The notes: generated by a model not told the origin, from the sequence alone. Positions 8,555-17,653 are shown, counted from the first letter of the stretch. The stretch: 64,000 bases of DNA from Litoribacter ruber (GCF_018500185.1 NZ_JAHBGI010000005.1:1-64000), one strand, 5' to 3'. Numbers and translations are program-made.

Positions 8555-9016
8555 CTATTGATCTACTCGACCTACAGCTGCATAAAGAACTCTTCTTGCG
8601 TCGACCTCTCTAAGTTCAAACTGAACATCCGAGATTGGACCCATTTTAACTTCTCTATCGGCTTTCATCGAAATAGTAATCTGATCTCTTTCAGCTTCAG
8701 ATAATTTGTCTCTCTCCTGGTTTACCCAAAGTGCGATATCGTTTGTTCCGATAAGTACATCATTGGCTTGGATTCTTGGTTCAGTACCATATCTACCCGT
8801 ATCTTTCGGCTTACCGACATATAGGTAGGAGATCAAACTTTTCTTTTCAAGTTTTTGAAGCTGAGTCGCCTGTGGGATTCTCTGCTCAACTAGGATCTCT
8901 TGTTCTCTTAGTACGGTGGTCACCATAAAGAAGAACAAAAGCATGAAAATAATATCCGGCAAAGCTGAGGTAGGAATACTTTCCGTTACCTTATTTTTCT
9001 TTTTAAACTTTGACAT
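8555..9016 (-). CDS. exbD: ExbD/TolR-family biopolymer transport protein (second copy)
   Basis: The 153-aa protein has one N-terminal transmembrane helix (SALPDIIFMLLFFFMVTTVL) with the conserved membrane Asp of ExbD/TolR (D in LPDIIF), then a periplasmic domain. It would pair with the ExbB channel to convert proton motive force into TonB- or Tol-type work at the outer membrane. It is 1 nt downstream of the first exbD, so the two are co-transcribed. Its sequence differs clearly from the first copy, so the pair is not a recent duplication. Confidence 0.9.
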   Translation of the reverse strand: MSKFKKKNKVTESIPTSALPDIIFMLLFFFMVTTVLREQEILVEQRIPQATQLQKLEKKSLISYLYVGKPKDTGRYGTEPRIQANDVLIGTNDIALWVNQERDKLSEAERDQITISMKADREVKMGPISDVQFELREVDARRVLYAAVGRVDQ

Positions 9017-9017
9017 A

Positions 9018-9656
9018 TTAACTTCCTATTTTATCTGGTTCAGCAATGGAGATCGCCATAGGGATTCCTTCCTTACCTCTGTCAATAAGCTCCTTCTCTG
9101 CGGCATTTCTACCAGATAGGGCTCTGTACTGATCAGCGGTAATACCTACTCGCTCTGCATAGATTTCAAAATAAGCTCTTTTGGCAATGTCAAGAACTTC
9201 AAGATAACGCTCATAGCTAGTACCTCTGTTGGTTTTAATGGAGATTACTGCTCCACCAGCCATTGGGTGATCTGAAGATCTACTGTCTCTTTCAGCTTGA
9301 TTTCTTAAAGATGCAGGCAAGCTATTGAACAATGCTTGAGCCTCTTCATCCGGCGCTCCGAAATTCAGAAGAAAAGATTTGATTTCGTCTGACAAACCCA
9401 CGGTGTTCTGTCTTACTTCACCCTCTACCAACAATTGGTCATTGGCATTCACAAGGATGTTGAAGATATTACGCTCGTTAAGTTTAATTTCTGGCGGCGG
9501 CTGATTCGGATCCTGCTTAGGAGGAAGGATGTTCAATACACCCTTGTCCGAAGCAATTGTCGTAGTGACCAGGAAGAAGATAAGGAGCAAGAAGGCGATA
9601 TCCGCCATAGACCCTGCATTCACTTCCTGAGCCATTCTGCCTTTCTTTCTTGCCAT
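9018..9656 (-). CDS. exbD: ExbD/TolR-family biopolymer transport protein (first copy)
   Basis: The 212-aa protein has the transmembrane segment SMADIAFLLLIFFLVTTTIA with the conserved Asp of ADIAF. Its periplasmic part is longer than usual ExbD (about 130-150 aa) and contains a Q/E/R/S-rich stretch (EAQALFNSLPASLRNQAERDSRSSD) absent from the second copy. Bacteroidetes often encode a long and a short ExbD in tandem. It overlaps the preceding small membrane protein gene by 1 nt. Confidence 0.9.
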   Translation of the reverse strand: MARKKGRMAQEVNAGSMADIAFLLLIFFLVTTTIASDKGVLNILPPKQDPNQPPPEIKLNERNIFNILVNANDQLLVEGEVRQNTVGLSDEIKSFLLNFGAPDEEAQALFNSLPASLRNQAERDSRSSDHPMAGGAVISIKTNRGTSYERYLEVLDIAKRAYFEIYAERVGITADQYRALSGRNAAEKELIDRGKEGIPMAISIAEPDKIGS

Positions 9657-9985
9657 TATTTAATGATTTTGTTGATTTCAGTCACTATAATCCCCAAGAT
9701 TGCGAAGCCGAATAGGAAGTAAACTGTGATCAGAATTCCACCTACCAACTGAGACAATGCCGGAGTCAAGTTAAACGGTGCAGCTGCATATCTTGGTATT
9801 ACTTCGTTGTCAGCAATGCTGTAAGCAATGAAGAACAATACAAGTAGAGCTACGACACCAATTCCTGTTTTGATTAGACTTCTTGGATTATCGAATGATT
9901 TGATCAAAGGCATGACAAGAGCCAATACCGCTCCAACCGCAATCAAAAGATAACCTACATATAAGAAAATATCCGTAGTATCCAT
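9656..9985 (-). CDS. Small three-helix membrane protein in the exb operon
   Basis: The 109-aa product has three hydrophobic helices (about 7-28, 41-60, 78-103) and no recognised motif. It lies between exbB and the two exbD genes, 56 nt after exbB and overlapping exbD by 1 nt, so it is co-expressed. From position alone it could be an accessory subunit of the ExbBD motor. No tonB gene is present in the window. Confidence 0.7.
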   Translation of the reverse strand: MDTTDIFLYVGYLLIAVGAVLALVMPLIKSFDNPRSLIKTGIGVVALLVLFFIAYSIADNEVIPRYAAAPFNLTPALSQLVGGILITVYFLFGFAILGIIVTEINKIIK

Positions 9986-10041
9986 ATTGATTTGATTCTT
10001 AAGTTATTGATAATTTGAATAAGTTACAAGATTAACTAGGA

Positions 10042-10860
10042 TTATCTAGTCAATTTGTACTTTACAAGGATATCTACCAAAGAGATAGAAGCATCCTCCA
10101 TATCATTAACCAAAGAGTCGATTTTAGCTACGCAATAGTTGTAGAACAACTGAAGGATAATCGCAACGATCAAACCAGCTACTGTAGTCAAAAGGGCGAT
10201 TTTGATACCACCAGCTACAAGAGATGGAGAGATATCACCAGCTGCCTCAATAGAGTCAAATGCACCGATCATACCGATTACAGTACCCATGAAACCAAGC
10301 ATTGGAGCCAAAGAGATGAAAAGAGAGATCCAAACAAGACCTTTTTCCAATCTACCCATTTCTACTGAACCGTAAGCGATGATGGATTTTTCAACCATAT
10401 CGATACCTTCAGAGTATCTCATCAAGCCTTGAGTAAAGATAGAGGCAACAGGACCTTTAGTGTTTCTTGTTACATCTTTAGCAGCTTCGATACCGCCTTG
10501 CTCCAAAGCCTCTTCTACTCTTGCCAACAATTTCTTGGTGTTGGTAGTAGAAAGGTTCAAAGTGATGATTCTCTCAAGTGCCACAGCAAGACCCAAGATC
10601 AAACAGATCAATACTGGAGTCATGAAAGCAGGGTCACCTTCGATAAATTTGTCTTTGATGATTTGGTGAAATCCTCTTTCTTCTTCGACGATTTCATCAT
10701 CTGTGATAGCTGGGCTGGTTTCTTCAACTTCAGCTTCTTCTTGTACTACTTCAGTAGTGTCGACTACAGCTGTATCTTGATCAACTGCGTCTTGAGCTTT
10801 CGAGATCACCGGATTCATAAGAATGCCGGATAGCATGAACAAAGCGATTAACTTTCTCAT
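10042..10860 (-). CDS. exbB: ExbB/TolQ/MotA-family proton channel with N-terminal extension
   Basis: In 272 aa there is a signal-peptide-like start (MRKLIALFMLSGILMNPVISKAQ), an acidic Asp/Glu/Thr-rich stretch (about 24-62), then the MotA/TolQ/ExbB domain with three hydrophobic segments (about 80-100, 175-200, 215-240). GFMGTVIGMIGAF and GGIKIALLTTVAGLIVAI are the conserved channel helices. It forms the inner-membrane proton channel with ExbD. The extension is seen in many Bacteroidetes ExbB proteins and is probably periplasmic. First gene of a four-gene minus-strand operon. Confidence 0.92.
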   Translation of the reverse strand: MRKLIALFMLSGILMNPVISKAQDAVDQDTAVVDTTEVVQEEAEVEETSPAITDDEIVEEERGFHQIIKDKFIEGDPAFMTPVLICLILGLAVALERIITLNLSTTNTKKLLARVEEALEQGGIEAAKDVTRNTKGPVASIFTQGLMRYSEGIDMVEKSIIAYGSVEMGRLEKGLVWISLFISLAPMLGFMGTVIGMIGAFDSIEAAGDISPSLVAGGIKIALLTTVAGLIVAIILQLFYNYCVAKIDSLVNDMEDASISLVDILVKYKLTR

Positions 10861-11162
10861 AATTTGGTTTTTAATAGACTTTAAATAAAGGTTAAACGGT
10901 TTCTAATTGTAATGATTTAATTTTAAAGTTATCATTTTTTCTATTCAAATAGCAAAATTTGCTACCATAAATTTCAAAAATAATATCTATTTCCTCCAGT
11001 TTGGATTCCTGTCACAAGCTAAAACATCTTTTCTAATATCTTTAAAGCTTTTTATGTAAAAGGAATCTTGGTCAGTTAAGCGGAGGATTTCATTTATGCT
11101 ATTCTATCAACTTCAACAATGAAACTGGAATAAAGCTAGAAAACATCATTGGGGATAGGAAG
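10861..11162. other. Intergenic region upstream of exbB
   Basis: This AT-rich stretch carries no convincing ORF on either strand and no TAnnTTTG promoter with a proper -33 element. It must hold the exbB promoter, but I cannot place it. Confidence 0.4.
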
Positions 11163-11250
11163 CAGAGAGGAAGGGATTCGAACCCTCGATACCCTTTAGG
11201 GGTATACACGCTTTCCAGGCGTGCTCCTTCGACCGCTCGGACACCTCTCT
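11163..11250 (-). tRNA. tRNA-Ser (anticodon GGA)
   Basis: This is a class II tRNA of 88 nt without encoded CCA. The acceptor is AGAGAGG/CCTCTCT, the anticodon stem CACGC/GCGTG with loop CTGGAAA (anticodon GGA), the long variable arm TATACCCCT-AAAGGGTAT, and the T-arm GAGGG-TTCGAAT-CCCTT. The discriminator is G. It reads UCC/UCU. Position 1 is A rather than the usual G, paired with U72. Confidence 0.95.
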
Positions 11251-11276
11251 GTGTTATTGATCTGCAATCGTGGCAA

Positions 11277-11307
11277 CAAATAAATATATTAATTTGCCCC
11301 TATGCAA
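11277..11307 (-). promoter_or_regulatory. Possible promoter of tRNA-Ser
   Basis: TTG (11307-11305), a 20-nt spacer and TTTATTTG (11284-11277) on the minus strand resemble TTTG-N19-TAnnTTTG, with one mismatch in the -7 box. It ends 26 nt before the tRNA. The rest of 11308-11438 shows nothing further. Confidence 0.4.
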
Positions 11308-11438
11308 CATTTTTTGAGCTTAATTATTGAAAAAAATGCCTTTAAACCGATTTAGACATTTTACACTAGAATACCTCCCTGATGATCAAGCCCTTAAACA
11401 AGCCCGCTATTCTTTGAAAATTCTACCGGTTTTCTTGC

Positions 11439-12515
11439 CTAATTACTCGTTAACGACATTTCGCCTGCCAGCGGCGTAACCAGCTTCCGACGGATTTCCT
11501 TTTCACTGGACTCATTTCCCAATAGGTACATCATTTTGGTCACTGCCGCCTCTGTGGTAATATCCCCTCCACTCAGTACACCCACCCTTTTGAGGTCCTT
11601 ACTTGTCTCATACCTCCCTTGGATCACACGGCCGCCATTGCATTGGGAAACATTGAAAATGTGGATACCTTTGTCCATGGCCTTTTCAAGGGATTTGATA
11701 AACCAATTCTCGCTCGGGCTATTGCCTGAACCATAGGTTTCCAGAATCACCCCTCTCAGCCCCTCTATGTTAAAACAGCTATCCAATACTTTTTGGGTAA
11801 TGCCTGGGAAAAGCTTTATAACCATAACATTGTTATCCATTTTACTGCTGTAGGTTAGACTCCCCCCTTCTTCAAAGGGTCGAATCGCCGCAAAGTTATA
11901 GTCAATCACGATCCCGGACTCGGCAAGGGCTGGATAGTTTTCTGATTCAAAGGCATCAAAGTGGACGCTCTGTACTTTTTTGGACCGGTTGCCCCTGAGC
12001 AACATGTGATTAAAGTACAGGCAAACTTCTGGCACTATTGGGTTGCCATTGGCTTTTGATGTGGCAATCTCCAAACTCGTCATCAGGTTTTCCCTGGCAT
12101 CGGACCGCATGGCAGAGATAGGCAGCTGGGCACCTGTGAATATCACAGGCTTGCGAAGACCTTTTAGCATATAGCTAAGCATAGATGCCGAGTACGCCAT
12201 GGTATCTGTTCCGTGAAGTACCACAAACCCATCATAAGAGTCGTAGTTTTCATATATAATATAGGCCATGTCCACCCAATGCTGCATGTTCACATTGGAG
12301 CTATCAATAGGCTCCGGGAAGGATATCACGGTGATGGCGATATTCATATGGGTGAGCGTAGGGATTTTTTCCAGGATCTGCCCAAAATTAAACGGAACCA
12401 AGGCTCCGCTTTCGTCATAGGCCATTCCCAAGGTGCCTCCCGTATATATAATCAGTACGGAGGATTCTATATCGCTTTTGGCTGCAGTATTGAGCCTTAC
12501 TATCTTATAGTTCAT
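11439..12515 (-). CDS. ansA: Type I (cytoplasmic) L-asparaginase
   Basis: The 358-aa protein has both catalytic threonine segments of the asparaginase/glutaminase family: IIYTGGTLGMAYD near residue 22 and VLHGTDTMAYSASML near residue 98. It hydrolyses Asn to Asp and ammonia. There is no signal peptide, which fits the cytoplasmic type I enzyme. It overlaps the upstream tatD gene by 4 nt (ATGA), so the two are translationally coupled. Confidence 0.93.
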   Translation of the reverse strand: MNYKIVRLNTAAKSDIESSVLIIYTGGTLGMAYDESGALVPFNFGQILEKIPTLTHMNIAITVISFPEPIDSSNVNMQHWVDMAYIIYENYDSYDGFVVLHGTDTMAYSASMLSYMLKGLRKPVIFTGAQLPISAMRSDARENLMTSLEIATSKANGNPIVPEVCLYFNHMLLRGNRSKKVQSVHFDAFESENYPALAESGIVIDYNFAAIRPFEEGGSLTYSSKMDNNVMVIKLFPGITQKVLDSCFNIEGLRGVILETYGSGNSPSENWFIKSLEKAMDKGIHIFNVSQCNGGRVIQGRYETSKDLKRVGVLSGGDITTEAAVTKMMYLLGNESSEKEIRRKLVTPLAGEMSLTSN

Positions 12516-13288
12516 GATTTGATGGGGCTAAAGAGTTTTTCAGTGTTTTTGGTGGTCACTTCAGCTACTTTTTCAAGCGTGTTTTCAGTAAGATCACCTA
12601 CCCGCTGGGCAATTATGGGAATATATTCGGGCGAATTGCGTTTGCCCCTATACGGAACAGGCGCCAAATACGGCCCATCGGTTTCCAAAATTAAATGCTC
12701 TAAGCCAACCTCAGGCAAAACAGCATCCAGCCCCCCATTCTTGAAAGTAGCCACCCCCCCTATGCCCAACAAAAAACCCATGTCCAGGATTTCTTTGGCC
12801 TGCTGGAGGTTTCCTGAAAAACAATGGAAGACTCCTTTTAGCCCATCTTTGAACTCCTCCTTCACCACTTGGATCGTCTGGTCAATTGAGTCCCTGCAAT
12901 GCAGAATTATGGGATAACCTTTCTCAATGGCCCACCTGATTTGAATTCTCAAAGCTTCTTTCTGATGTTCAAAAAATGTTTTGTCCCAATATAAATCCAA
13001 CCCGATTTCGCCCACTGCGGCAAAAGGGCGCTTTTTAAGCCAATCCTCCATCACATAAAGCTGCTTATCAAAATCCTTATCCACATCACAGGGGTGCAGG
13101 CCCATAGTAGGAATGCACACATCAGGATATTTGTGTTCGGCCTCCAACATGGCATCGATGCTTTCCACATCAATGTTCGGCATATAGATTTTATTTACGC
13201 CTTTTTCCAAGCAGCTCGCAATGATTGCGTCCCGGTCATCATCGTACTTTTTGGAATAAATATGGGCGTGGGAATCAACTAGGTACAT
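12512..13288 (-). CDS. TatD-family metal-dependent hydrolase (DNase)
   Basis: The 258-aa TIM-barrel protein begins with the metal-binding DSHAHIYS and contains GEIGLDLYWD, LHCRD, VFHCFSG and LETDGPYL, all typical of TatD/YcfH. Members are Mg-dependent 3'-5' nucleases or related hydrolases; the precise paralogue (YcfH, YjjV or TatD) cannot be told. It starts 6 nt after the GT2 gene ends, so it may belong to the run starting at 17653. Confidence 0.92.
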   Translation of the reverse strand: MYLVDSHAHIYSKKYDDDRDAIIASCLEKGVNKIYMPNIDVESIDAMLEAEHKYPDVCIPTMGLHPCDVDKDFDKQLYVMEDWLKKRPFAAVGEIGLDLYWDKTFFEHQKEALRIQIRWAIEKGYPIILHCRDSIDQTIQVVKEEFKDGLKGVFHCFSGNLQQAKEILDMGFLLGIGGVATFKNGGLDAVLPEVGLEHLILETDGPYLAPVPYRGKRNSPEYIPIIAQRVGDLTENTLEKVAEVTTKNTEKLFSPIKS

Positions 13289-13294
13289 ATAGGT

Positions 13295-14416
13295 TTATTT
13301 TGGGTGATAGACTGGATAGGTTCTCCCCTTCCAGTTTATTTTTGCAGGCCAAAAATAGTACACTATTGTTGACCATGAAATGAATAAATAATAAAATTCA
13401 AATAGCAGCAAGTTCCCAACGGCCAAATGCCTTTGCGTCTTTCCGGCAAAATGCCTTAGAAATAAGGATTGGATAAATATTTTCATTGCCCAAATACCAA
13501 CTCCCAGCAGCGGATTGAGCCATGTTAAAAAAATGATGGAAGGAAAAAACAGCACTTGAAGCGCTAGTAAAACTTTCCAAATTAAAGTCAACCCCATTGC
13601 CCCACGCATCCAGCGCTTCCGTTGTCTTAAAAGCCCCCAATAATCCGCAACCGGCTTGGTTTCCAATAAGCTATTTTGAGAAACCTGATGTATACTTCGG
13701 TATCCCAACTGGGACACCGCCTTGGCCAACTCAAAATCTTCCGTTACGGAAAAAGGCAGTTTCTCAAACCCTCCCAATTTTTCATATAAGGACTTTTTGA
13801 TCAGCATGTTATTGCCCATGGAGGTCACCTTGGTATTTAAGTCAGCAAATACCTTCACCATTCCCAATGTCAGCCACCAATCCATGGCCTGAAGTTTGCC
13901 AAATAACTGCCTTCCCTCCACTGCTGTAATACCTGTCACCAAAGACGCGTCAGCTTGCACCGCCGCGCCTACCATCTCCTTGGCCCATCCTGCTCCCACT
14001 TTGCAATCAGCATCGGTAAAAAGCAAATACTCCCCATCCGCCAGTTTTGCCATCTGATTCAGGGCATTTGCTTTTCCGGTCATGGTGGAATTGGCTGGGG
14101 CTTCATTTATATTTAGAAATAAACAATGACTTTGGGTAGACTGCCACGTTTTCATCAATTCCTCCGTGTGGTCTTCCGATCCATCATTACCCAAAATAAC
14201 CTGAAGATTTTCTGAAGGATAATCCAATTGCTCCAATGCCTCTAGACATGCCTTAATATTGTCCTCCTCATTTCTGGCAGGGATCAGCACCGTTATGTTT
14301 GGCCAGCTTGCTGGGGTCTTCCCAAAATAATCTTTGAAATTAAATACCATGCAAAGGTACAGCACTAAATCTTGGACAAGTAAAAAAAATACGATCACCT
14401 GGGCACCCCACATCAT
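13295..14416 (-). CDS. Glycosyltransferase family 2, membrane-bound
   Basis: The 373-aa protein has an N-terminal hydrophobic helix, a GT-A domain with ITVLIPARNEEDNI, LGNDGSEDH and the metal-binding FTDADCKV, the QxxRW-type motif (LLRQRKRWMRGAMG), and two or three C-terminal hydrophobic segments. This layout is that of processive or polymer-forming GT2 enzymes (BcsA/IcaA/HAS relatives), though it is short. Its ATG overlaps the deacetylase stop codon by 4 nt. The pairing of a GT2 with a NodB-type deacetylase suggests a surface polysaccharide, but the substrate is unknown. Confidence 0.85.
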   Translation of the reverse strand: MMWGAQVIVFFLLVQDLVLYLCMVFNFKDYFGKTPASWPNITVLIPARNEEDNIKACLEALEQLDYPSENLQVILGNDGSEDHTEELMKTWQSTQSHCLFLNINEAPANSTMTGKANALNQMAKLADGEYLLFTDADCKVGAGWAKEMVGAAVQADASLVTGITAVEGRQLFGKLQAMDWWLTLGMVKVFADLNTKVTSMGNNMLIKKSLYEKLGGFEKLPFSVTEDFELAKAVSQLGYRSIHQVSQNSLLETKPVADYWGLLRQRKRWMRGAMGLTLIWKVLLALQVLFFPSIIFLTWLNPLLGVGIWAMKIFIQSLFLRHFAGKTQRHLAVGNLLLFEFYYLFISWSTIVYYFWPAKINWKGRTYPVYHPK

Positions 14417-15054
14417 AAGCGATCAAATTCAAACCCTTTATCGCTCAATCGATAAAGCACCTGTTCTAAAATATACGGGGCTTTTTTTACCGTCTTTTCC
14501 TGATCATGAAATACCAATACGCTACCGTTTTGGGAGTATTTGACGGTCTTGAGAATACTATTTTCCACAGAAAGACTGGGCGAGTAATCACCCGAAAGCA
14601 CATCCCACATCACTATTTCATGAAATTGGCCAACTGCCTTCCACTGCCCCTTCTTAATTTTACCGTAAGGAGGACGGAAAAACCTGATTTCCTGCCCCAA
14701 CACATCTTCCAACACGGCTTTGCCTTGGCGGACGTTTTTCAAATACTTGGGAGTAGTGCACCAGAGCCCGTTGAGGTGGTTATAAGTGTGGTTACCTATT
14801 GTATGCCCCTGCGACAGGACCTCCCGTGCCAAAGCTGGATTCTTGTCCACATTATCCCCCACCATGAAAAAAGTTGCCTTGGCCTCAAACTTGTCCAAAA
14901 CCTCCAAAACGGCATCAGTAGCCTGGGGCACAGGCCCATCATCAAAGGTCAGGTAGATCTTCTGGGTATTTTCATTCTTCCGCCAGATAAATTGGGGAAA
15001 TGCTTTCTGCAATCTTCGGGGCACCTTGTGAATAAACATGCCGAATGAAATCAT
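14413..15054 (-). CDS. Polysaccharide deacetylase (NodB homology domain)
   Basis: The 213-aa protein contains the NodB motifs: YLTFDDGPVPQAT (catalytic Asp and metal Asp) and GHTIGNHTYNHLNG (metal His pair), plus FRPPYGKIKKGQ. It removes N-acetyl (or O-acetyl) groups from a polysaccharide. No signal peptide is clear; the N-terminus MISFGMFIHKVPRRLQKAF is only weakly hydrophobic. It overlaps both neighbours, so it is co-translated with the GT2 and the phosphatase. Confidence 0.87.
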   Translation of the reverse strand: MISFGMFIHKVPRRLQKAFPQFIWRKNENTQKIYLTFDDGPVPQATDAVLEVLDKFEAKATFFMVGDNVDKNPALAREVLSQGHTIGNHTYNHLNGLWCTTPKYLKNVRQGKAVLEDVLGQEIRFFRPPYGKIKKGQWKAVGQFHEIVMWDVLSGDYSPSLSVENSILKTVKYSQNGSVLVFHDQEKTVKKAPYILEQVLYRLSDKGFEFDRL

Positions 15055-16265
15055 TATTTAAACCTCAAACTCATCAAGGTGATATCATCTTGTCGGTTCT
15101 TGCCATTTGAAAAATTCTGAAGATGATCAAAAAACTGCTCATGGAATAAAACCGGATCCATGCAAAGATTTTCTCTCACATATTCTCCAAACCGCTCATC
15201 ACCGTACTCCTCATCCTCATCATTGAAGGTCTCCGTAAGACCATCTGTGTATAAATGCAGGGTAAAGCCCTTGAGGTTCTCTCTTTTTCCAACGGTAAGA
15301 AAGGGCAGTTCTTCAAAAGCTCCCAAAATAGTAGTACCTGCCTCCAATTGCTCACTTCGGCTTTCGCCTTCCCAGCAGAGAAGAGGCGGATTATGGCCCG
15401 CGTTCACATAAGTGAGTTCTTGTGTCTTGTAATTATAATATCCCAAAAAGAAGGTGATAAACCGCTCCCCTTTGGTGTTTTCAAAAATCGTATAATTCAA
15501 CTGGTGGACGATCATTTCCAAATCTGAGCTACTTCTCAGTAAAGTCCGAAGTGCTGCTTGGAAATTGGACATCAAAAGTGCTGCAGGCATACCCTTACCG
15601 CTCACGTCGGCTATACAGAAAAAGACCTCATCTTCTGATTTTTTGACAAAATCATAATAATCGCCACCCACCGTACTGTGCGGCACATAAGTAACCTTGG
15701 CCTTCAGTCTATCTGTTTCAGGTAATGATGCGGGAAAAAGCATGCGCTGCACATTGCTAGCGATCTCAATTTCTTTTTTCAATCTTTCCTGTTCCAGCTG
15801 CTTTCTTGCAAAACGCTTGTTTTCCAGGGCCACCACCAAAATATTGGTTAGAGCCTGGGTATAATCCATATCCAATTCTCCTCCCTTCCTTTTGAGAAGA
15901 AGAATTGCCAGCATTTTATCTTTGTGGTATACTGGAATATAAAAATCCAATTCCGAGAAAGAATACTCTTTCGGCATCACCAAACTTAACTTCCCCATCT
16001 CCTTGTTATCCTCTACATCCTTATAGGGGATGAGTTCGGGGATTTTCTCCTTCACCCCATGAGCCACCCTAGATTCAAAACCATCTTGGTTGGCTACATA
16101 AAGCACCAAGGATTTAATATTAAGATGTACGAGGGTGGTGAACTTGTAGATATTCAGCAGGACTGACTCAGACTTATTTTCATTAATAGCCTGGGTAATT
16201 TCCAACAGAGCTTTGAGTTCAAGCTCTTTTCTTTGAAATTTTACCGTTTCAGCAGTCAGTTCCAT
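15054..16265 (-). CDS. SpoIIE/RsbU-type PP2C serine phosphatase with GAF-like sensor domain
   Basis: The 403-aa protein has an N-terminal GAF-like region (about 15-155), a short coiled-coil linker (NKRFARKQLEQERLKKEIEIASNVQRML), and a C-terminal PP2C domain with VGGDYYDFV, CIADVSGKGMPAALLMS, VNAGHNPPLL and YTDGLTE. Such proteins dephosphorylate anti-sigma-factor antagonists in partner-switching systems. No anti-sigma kinase or STAS protein is encoded next to it. It sits inside the glycan gene run, overlapping the deacetylase start by 1 nt, so it may regulate that output. Confidence 0.88.
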   Translation of the reverse strand: MELTAETVKFQRKELELKALLEITQAINENKSESVLLNIYKFTTLVHLNIKSLVLYVANQDGFESRVAHGVKEKIPELIPYKDVEDNKEMGKLSLVMPKEYSFSELDFYIPVYHKDKMLAILLLKRKGGELDMDYTQALTNILVVALENKRFARKQLEQERLKKEIEIASNVQRMLFPASLPETDRLKAKVTYVPHSTVGGDYYDFVKKSEDEVFFCIADVSGKGMPAALLMSNFQAALRTLLRSSSDLEMIVHQLNYTIFENTKGERFITFFLGYYNYKTQELTYVNAGHNPPLLCWEGESRSEQLEAGTTILGAFEELPFLTVGKRENLKGFTLHLYTDGLTETFNDEDEEYGDERFGEYVRENLCMDPVLFHEQFFDHLQNFSNGKNRQDDITLMSLRFK

Positions 16266-16272
16266 AAAAATG

Positions 16273-16539
16273 TTATTCTCTGGTATTGTGGTACATTAGG
16301 CCTTTTTTGGTAGCCAGATAGTAGTAATCACGACCGGCCTTTAAGATATCCGCCTTGTCAAAGATTTCACTGTCAGGCTCGGTCATGCATTTGATATAAC
16401 CTTTCCCGTAAAGTTTCTGCAAGATAGCCAAAAGCTGTTCATCATCCCAACCCATGGCCTCCTTTAAATAGGCATACGATTGAACAAAATACAGCTCATC
16501 CATAAGGTCAAACTCAGCTTCAGACATGTTGTTTTTCAT
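16273..16539 (-). CDS. Small cytoplasmic protein of unknown function
   Basis: The 88-aa product has no signal peptide or transmembrane segment. Its predicted helical middle (FVQSYAYLKEAMGWDDEQLLAILQKLYGKGYIKC) could form a small winged-helix-like fold, but this is a guess. It overlaps the upstream GT2 by 20 nt and is 7 nt from the phosphatase gene, so all are probably one transcript. The constant linkage with the phosphatase makes it a candidate partner. Confidence 0.65.
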   Translation of the reverse strand: MKNNMSEAEFDLMDELYFVQSYAYLKEAMGWDDEQLLAILQKLYGKGYIKCMTEPDSEIFDKADILKAGRDYYYLATKKGLMYHNTRE

Positions 16540-17653
16540 CTTTTACATGGGAAATTATTCTTCTCCCTTTCCAATATAGTGTAGTAAATAAAACCTTCCA
16601 AACAATCAGGAGGGTATAGACCGGATGAAATGCGCTTGCTATCAGCAGGGTGGCTTTGGGTAGGTAAGGCAGGTAGTGATTAAGCACCCTTCCTAAATAA
16701 TAGCAATCAGCCAAGCCTTTGAATATCCAAATTACGAAAAAATATCTTGAATATTCAGACTTTGAGAAAAGTAAAGAAAAAGAAACCAGCAATATGGCAG
16801 AAAAAACAGCCCAAATCATTGGTGGCAATTTTTCTCCCCACGTCTTGCCGACCCCCCATTTGCTGGCCCACCTGGCCCGCTGATTCAGTAAGCCCCCCAG
16901 GGATGGGACCGGATTGGTTCTTACCAAAAACTCCTTCTCAGGCTTCCAGCAAATGGCCTCAGCACCGTATTTTTCAGTGATTTTTTTCAATAAAAACTCA
17001 TCATCTCCACTTAGATAATTTTCATTACCTTCGTACCCCCCCACCTCTTGAAATACGCTTTTCCTATAGCCCATATTTGCAGCACTGCACATGATGGGCC
17101 TGCTTTCCGAAAAGCCATAGTTGGTCACCATCAAAATACTGCACCATTCGCCAAGTTCAAACCGCCCAAGCAAGCCCTTGGAGTCGCAAGACAAAACTGG
17201 CCCGCAAACCATTTTGACTAGGGGATTCTGAAATTGAGCAGTCATTCTCTCTGCCCAACCTTTTGGTAATTGGCAATCTGCATCCGTAACCAAAATAATC
17301 TCGTTACTAGCCAATGTAACGCCTAAGCTAACAGCTGCCTTCTTACCAACACCCTCACTTTTCAAAACCCTCCAGTTGGCAAGTTTTCGCCTTTTTATCT
17401 CATCTAGGATAAATTCGGGACCACCGTCGATACTTCCATCGTCGACAAACAAAACCTCGCTTGGGTCATTTTGCTCCAAGCTTTGCAGCAATGCAGGTAG
17501 GTTTGACCATTCATCGCGAATTGGGATGATGAGGGTTTGCTTTTGCCTAGCAGCCACATCATTCAATTTTGTTGATGGTTTTGGCCACCTGGAAGCCAAT
17601 AAGGCCAGAATTATTATATAAATACAGATTAAGGCAAAATAAGAGGCAAGCAT
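16520..17653 (-). CDS. Glycosyltransferase family 2, membrane-bound (second in the run)
   Basis: The 377-aa protein has the same layout as the one at 13295: N-terminal helix (SYFALICIYIIILALLA), GT-A domain with LIIPIRDEWSNL, LFVDDGSIDG and LVTDADCQLP, a QxxRW motif (LLNQRARWASKWG), and C-terminal hydrophobic helices. The two share layout but are diverged, so they probably do different transfer steps. It is first of the minus-strand run 17653-11439. Confidence 0.85.
   Translation of the reverse strand: MLASYFALICIYIIILALLASRWPKPSTKLNDVAARQKQTLIIPIRDEWSNLPALLQSLEQNDPSEVLFVDDGSIDGGPEFILDEIKRRKLANWRVLKSEGVGKKAAVSLGVTLASNEIILVTDADCQLPKGWAERMTAQFQNPLVKMVCGPVLSCDSKGLLGRFELGEWCSILMVTNYGFSESRPIMCSAANMGYRKSVFQEVGGYEGNENYLSGDDEFLLKKITEKYGAEAICWKPEKEFLVRTNPVPSLGGLLNQRARWASKWGVGKTWGEKLPPMIWAVFSAILLVSFSLLFSKSEYSRYFFVIWIFKGLADCYYLGRVLNHYLPYLPKATLLIASAFHPVYTLLIVWKVLFTTLYWKGRRIISHVKDEKQHV

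Noticed and set aside
12213-12917. Plus-strand ORF of 234 codons
   Set aside because: It lies antisense across ansA and tatD, both clearly coding, and shows no family pattern.
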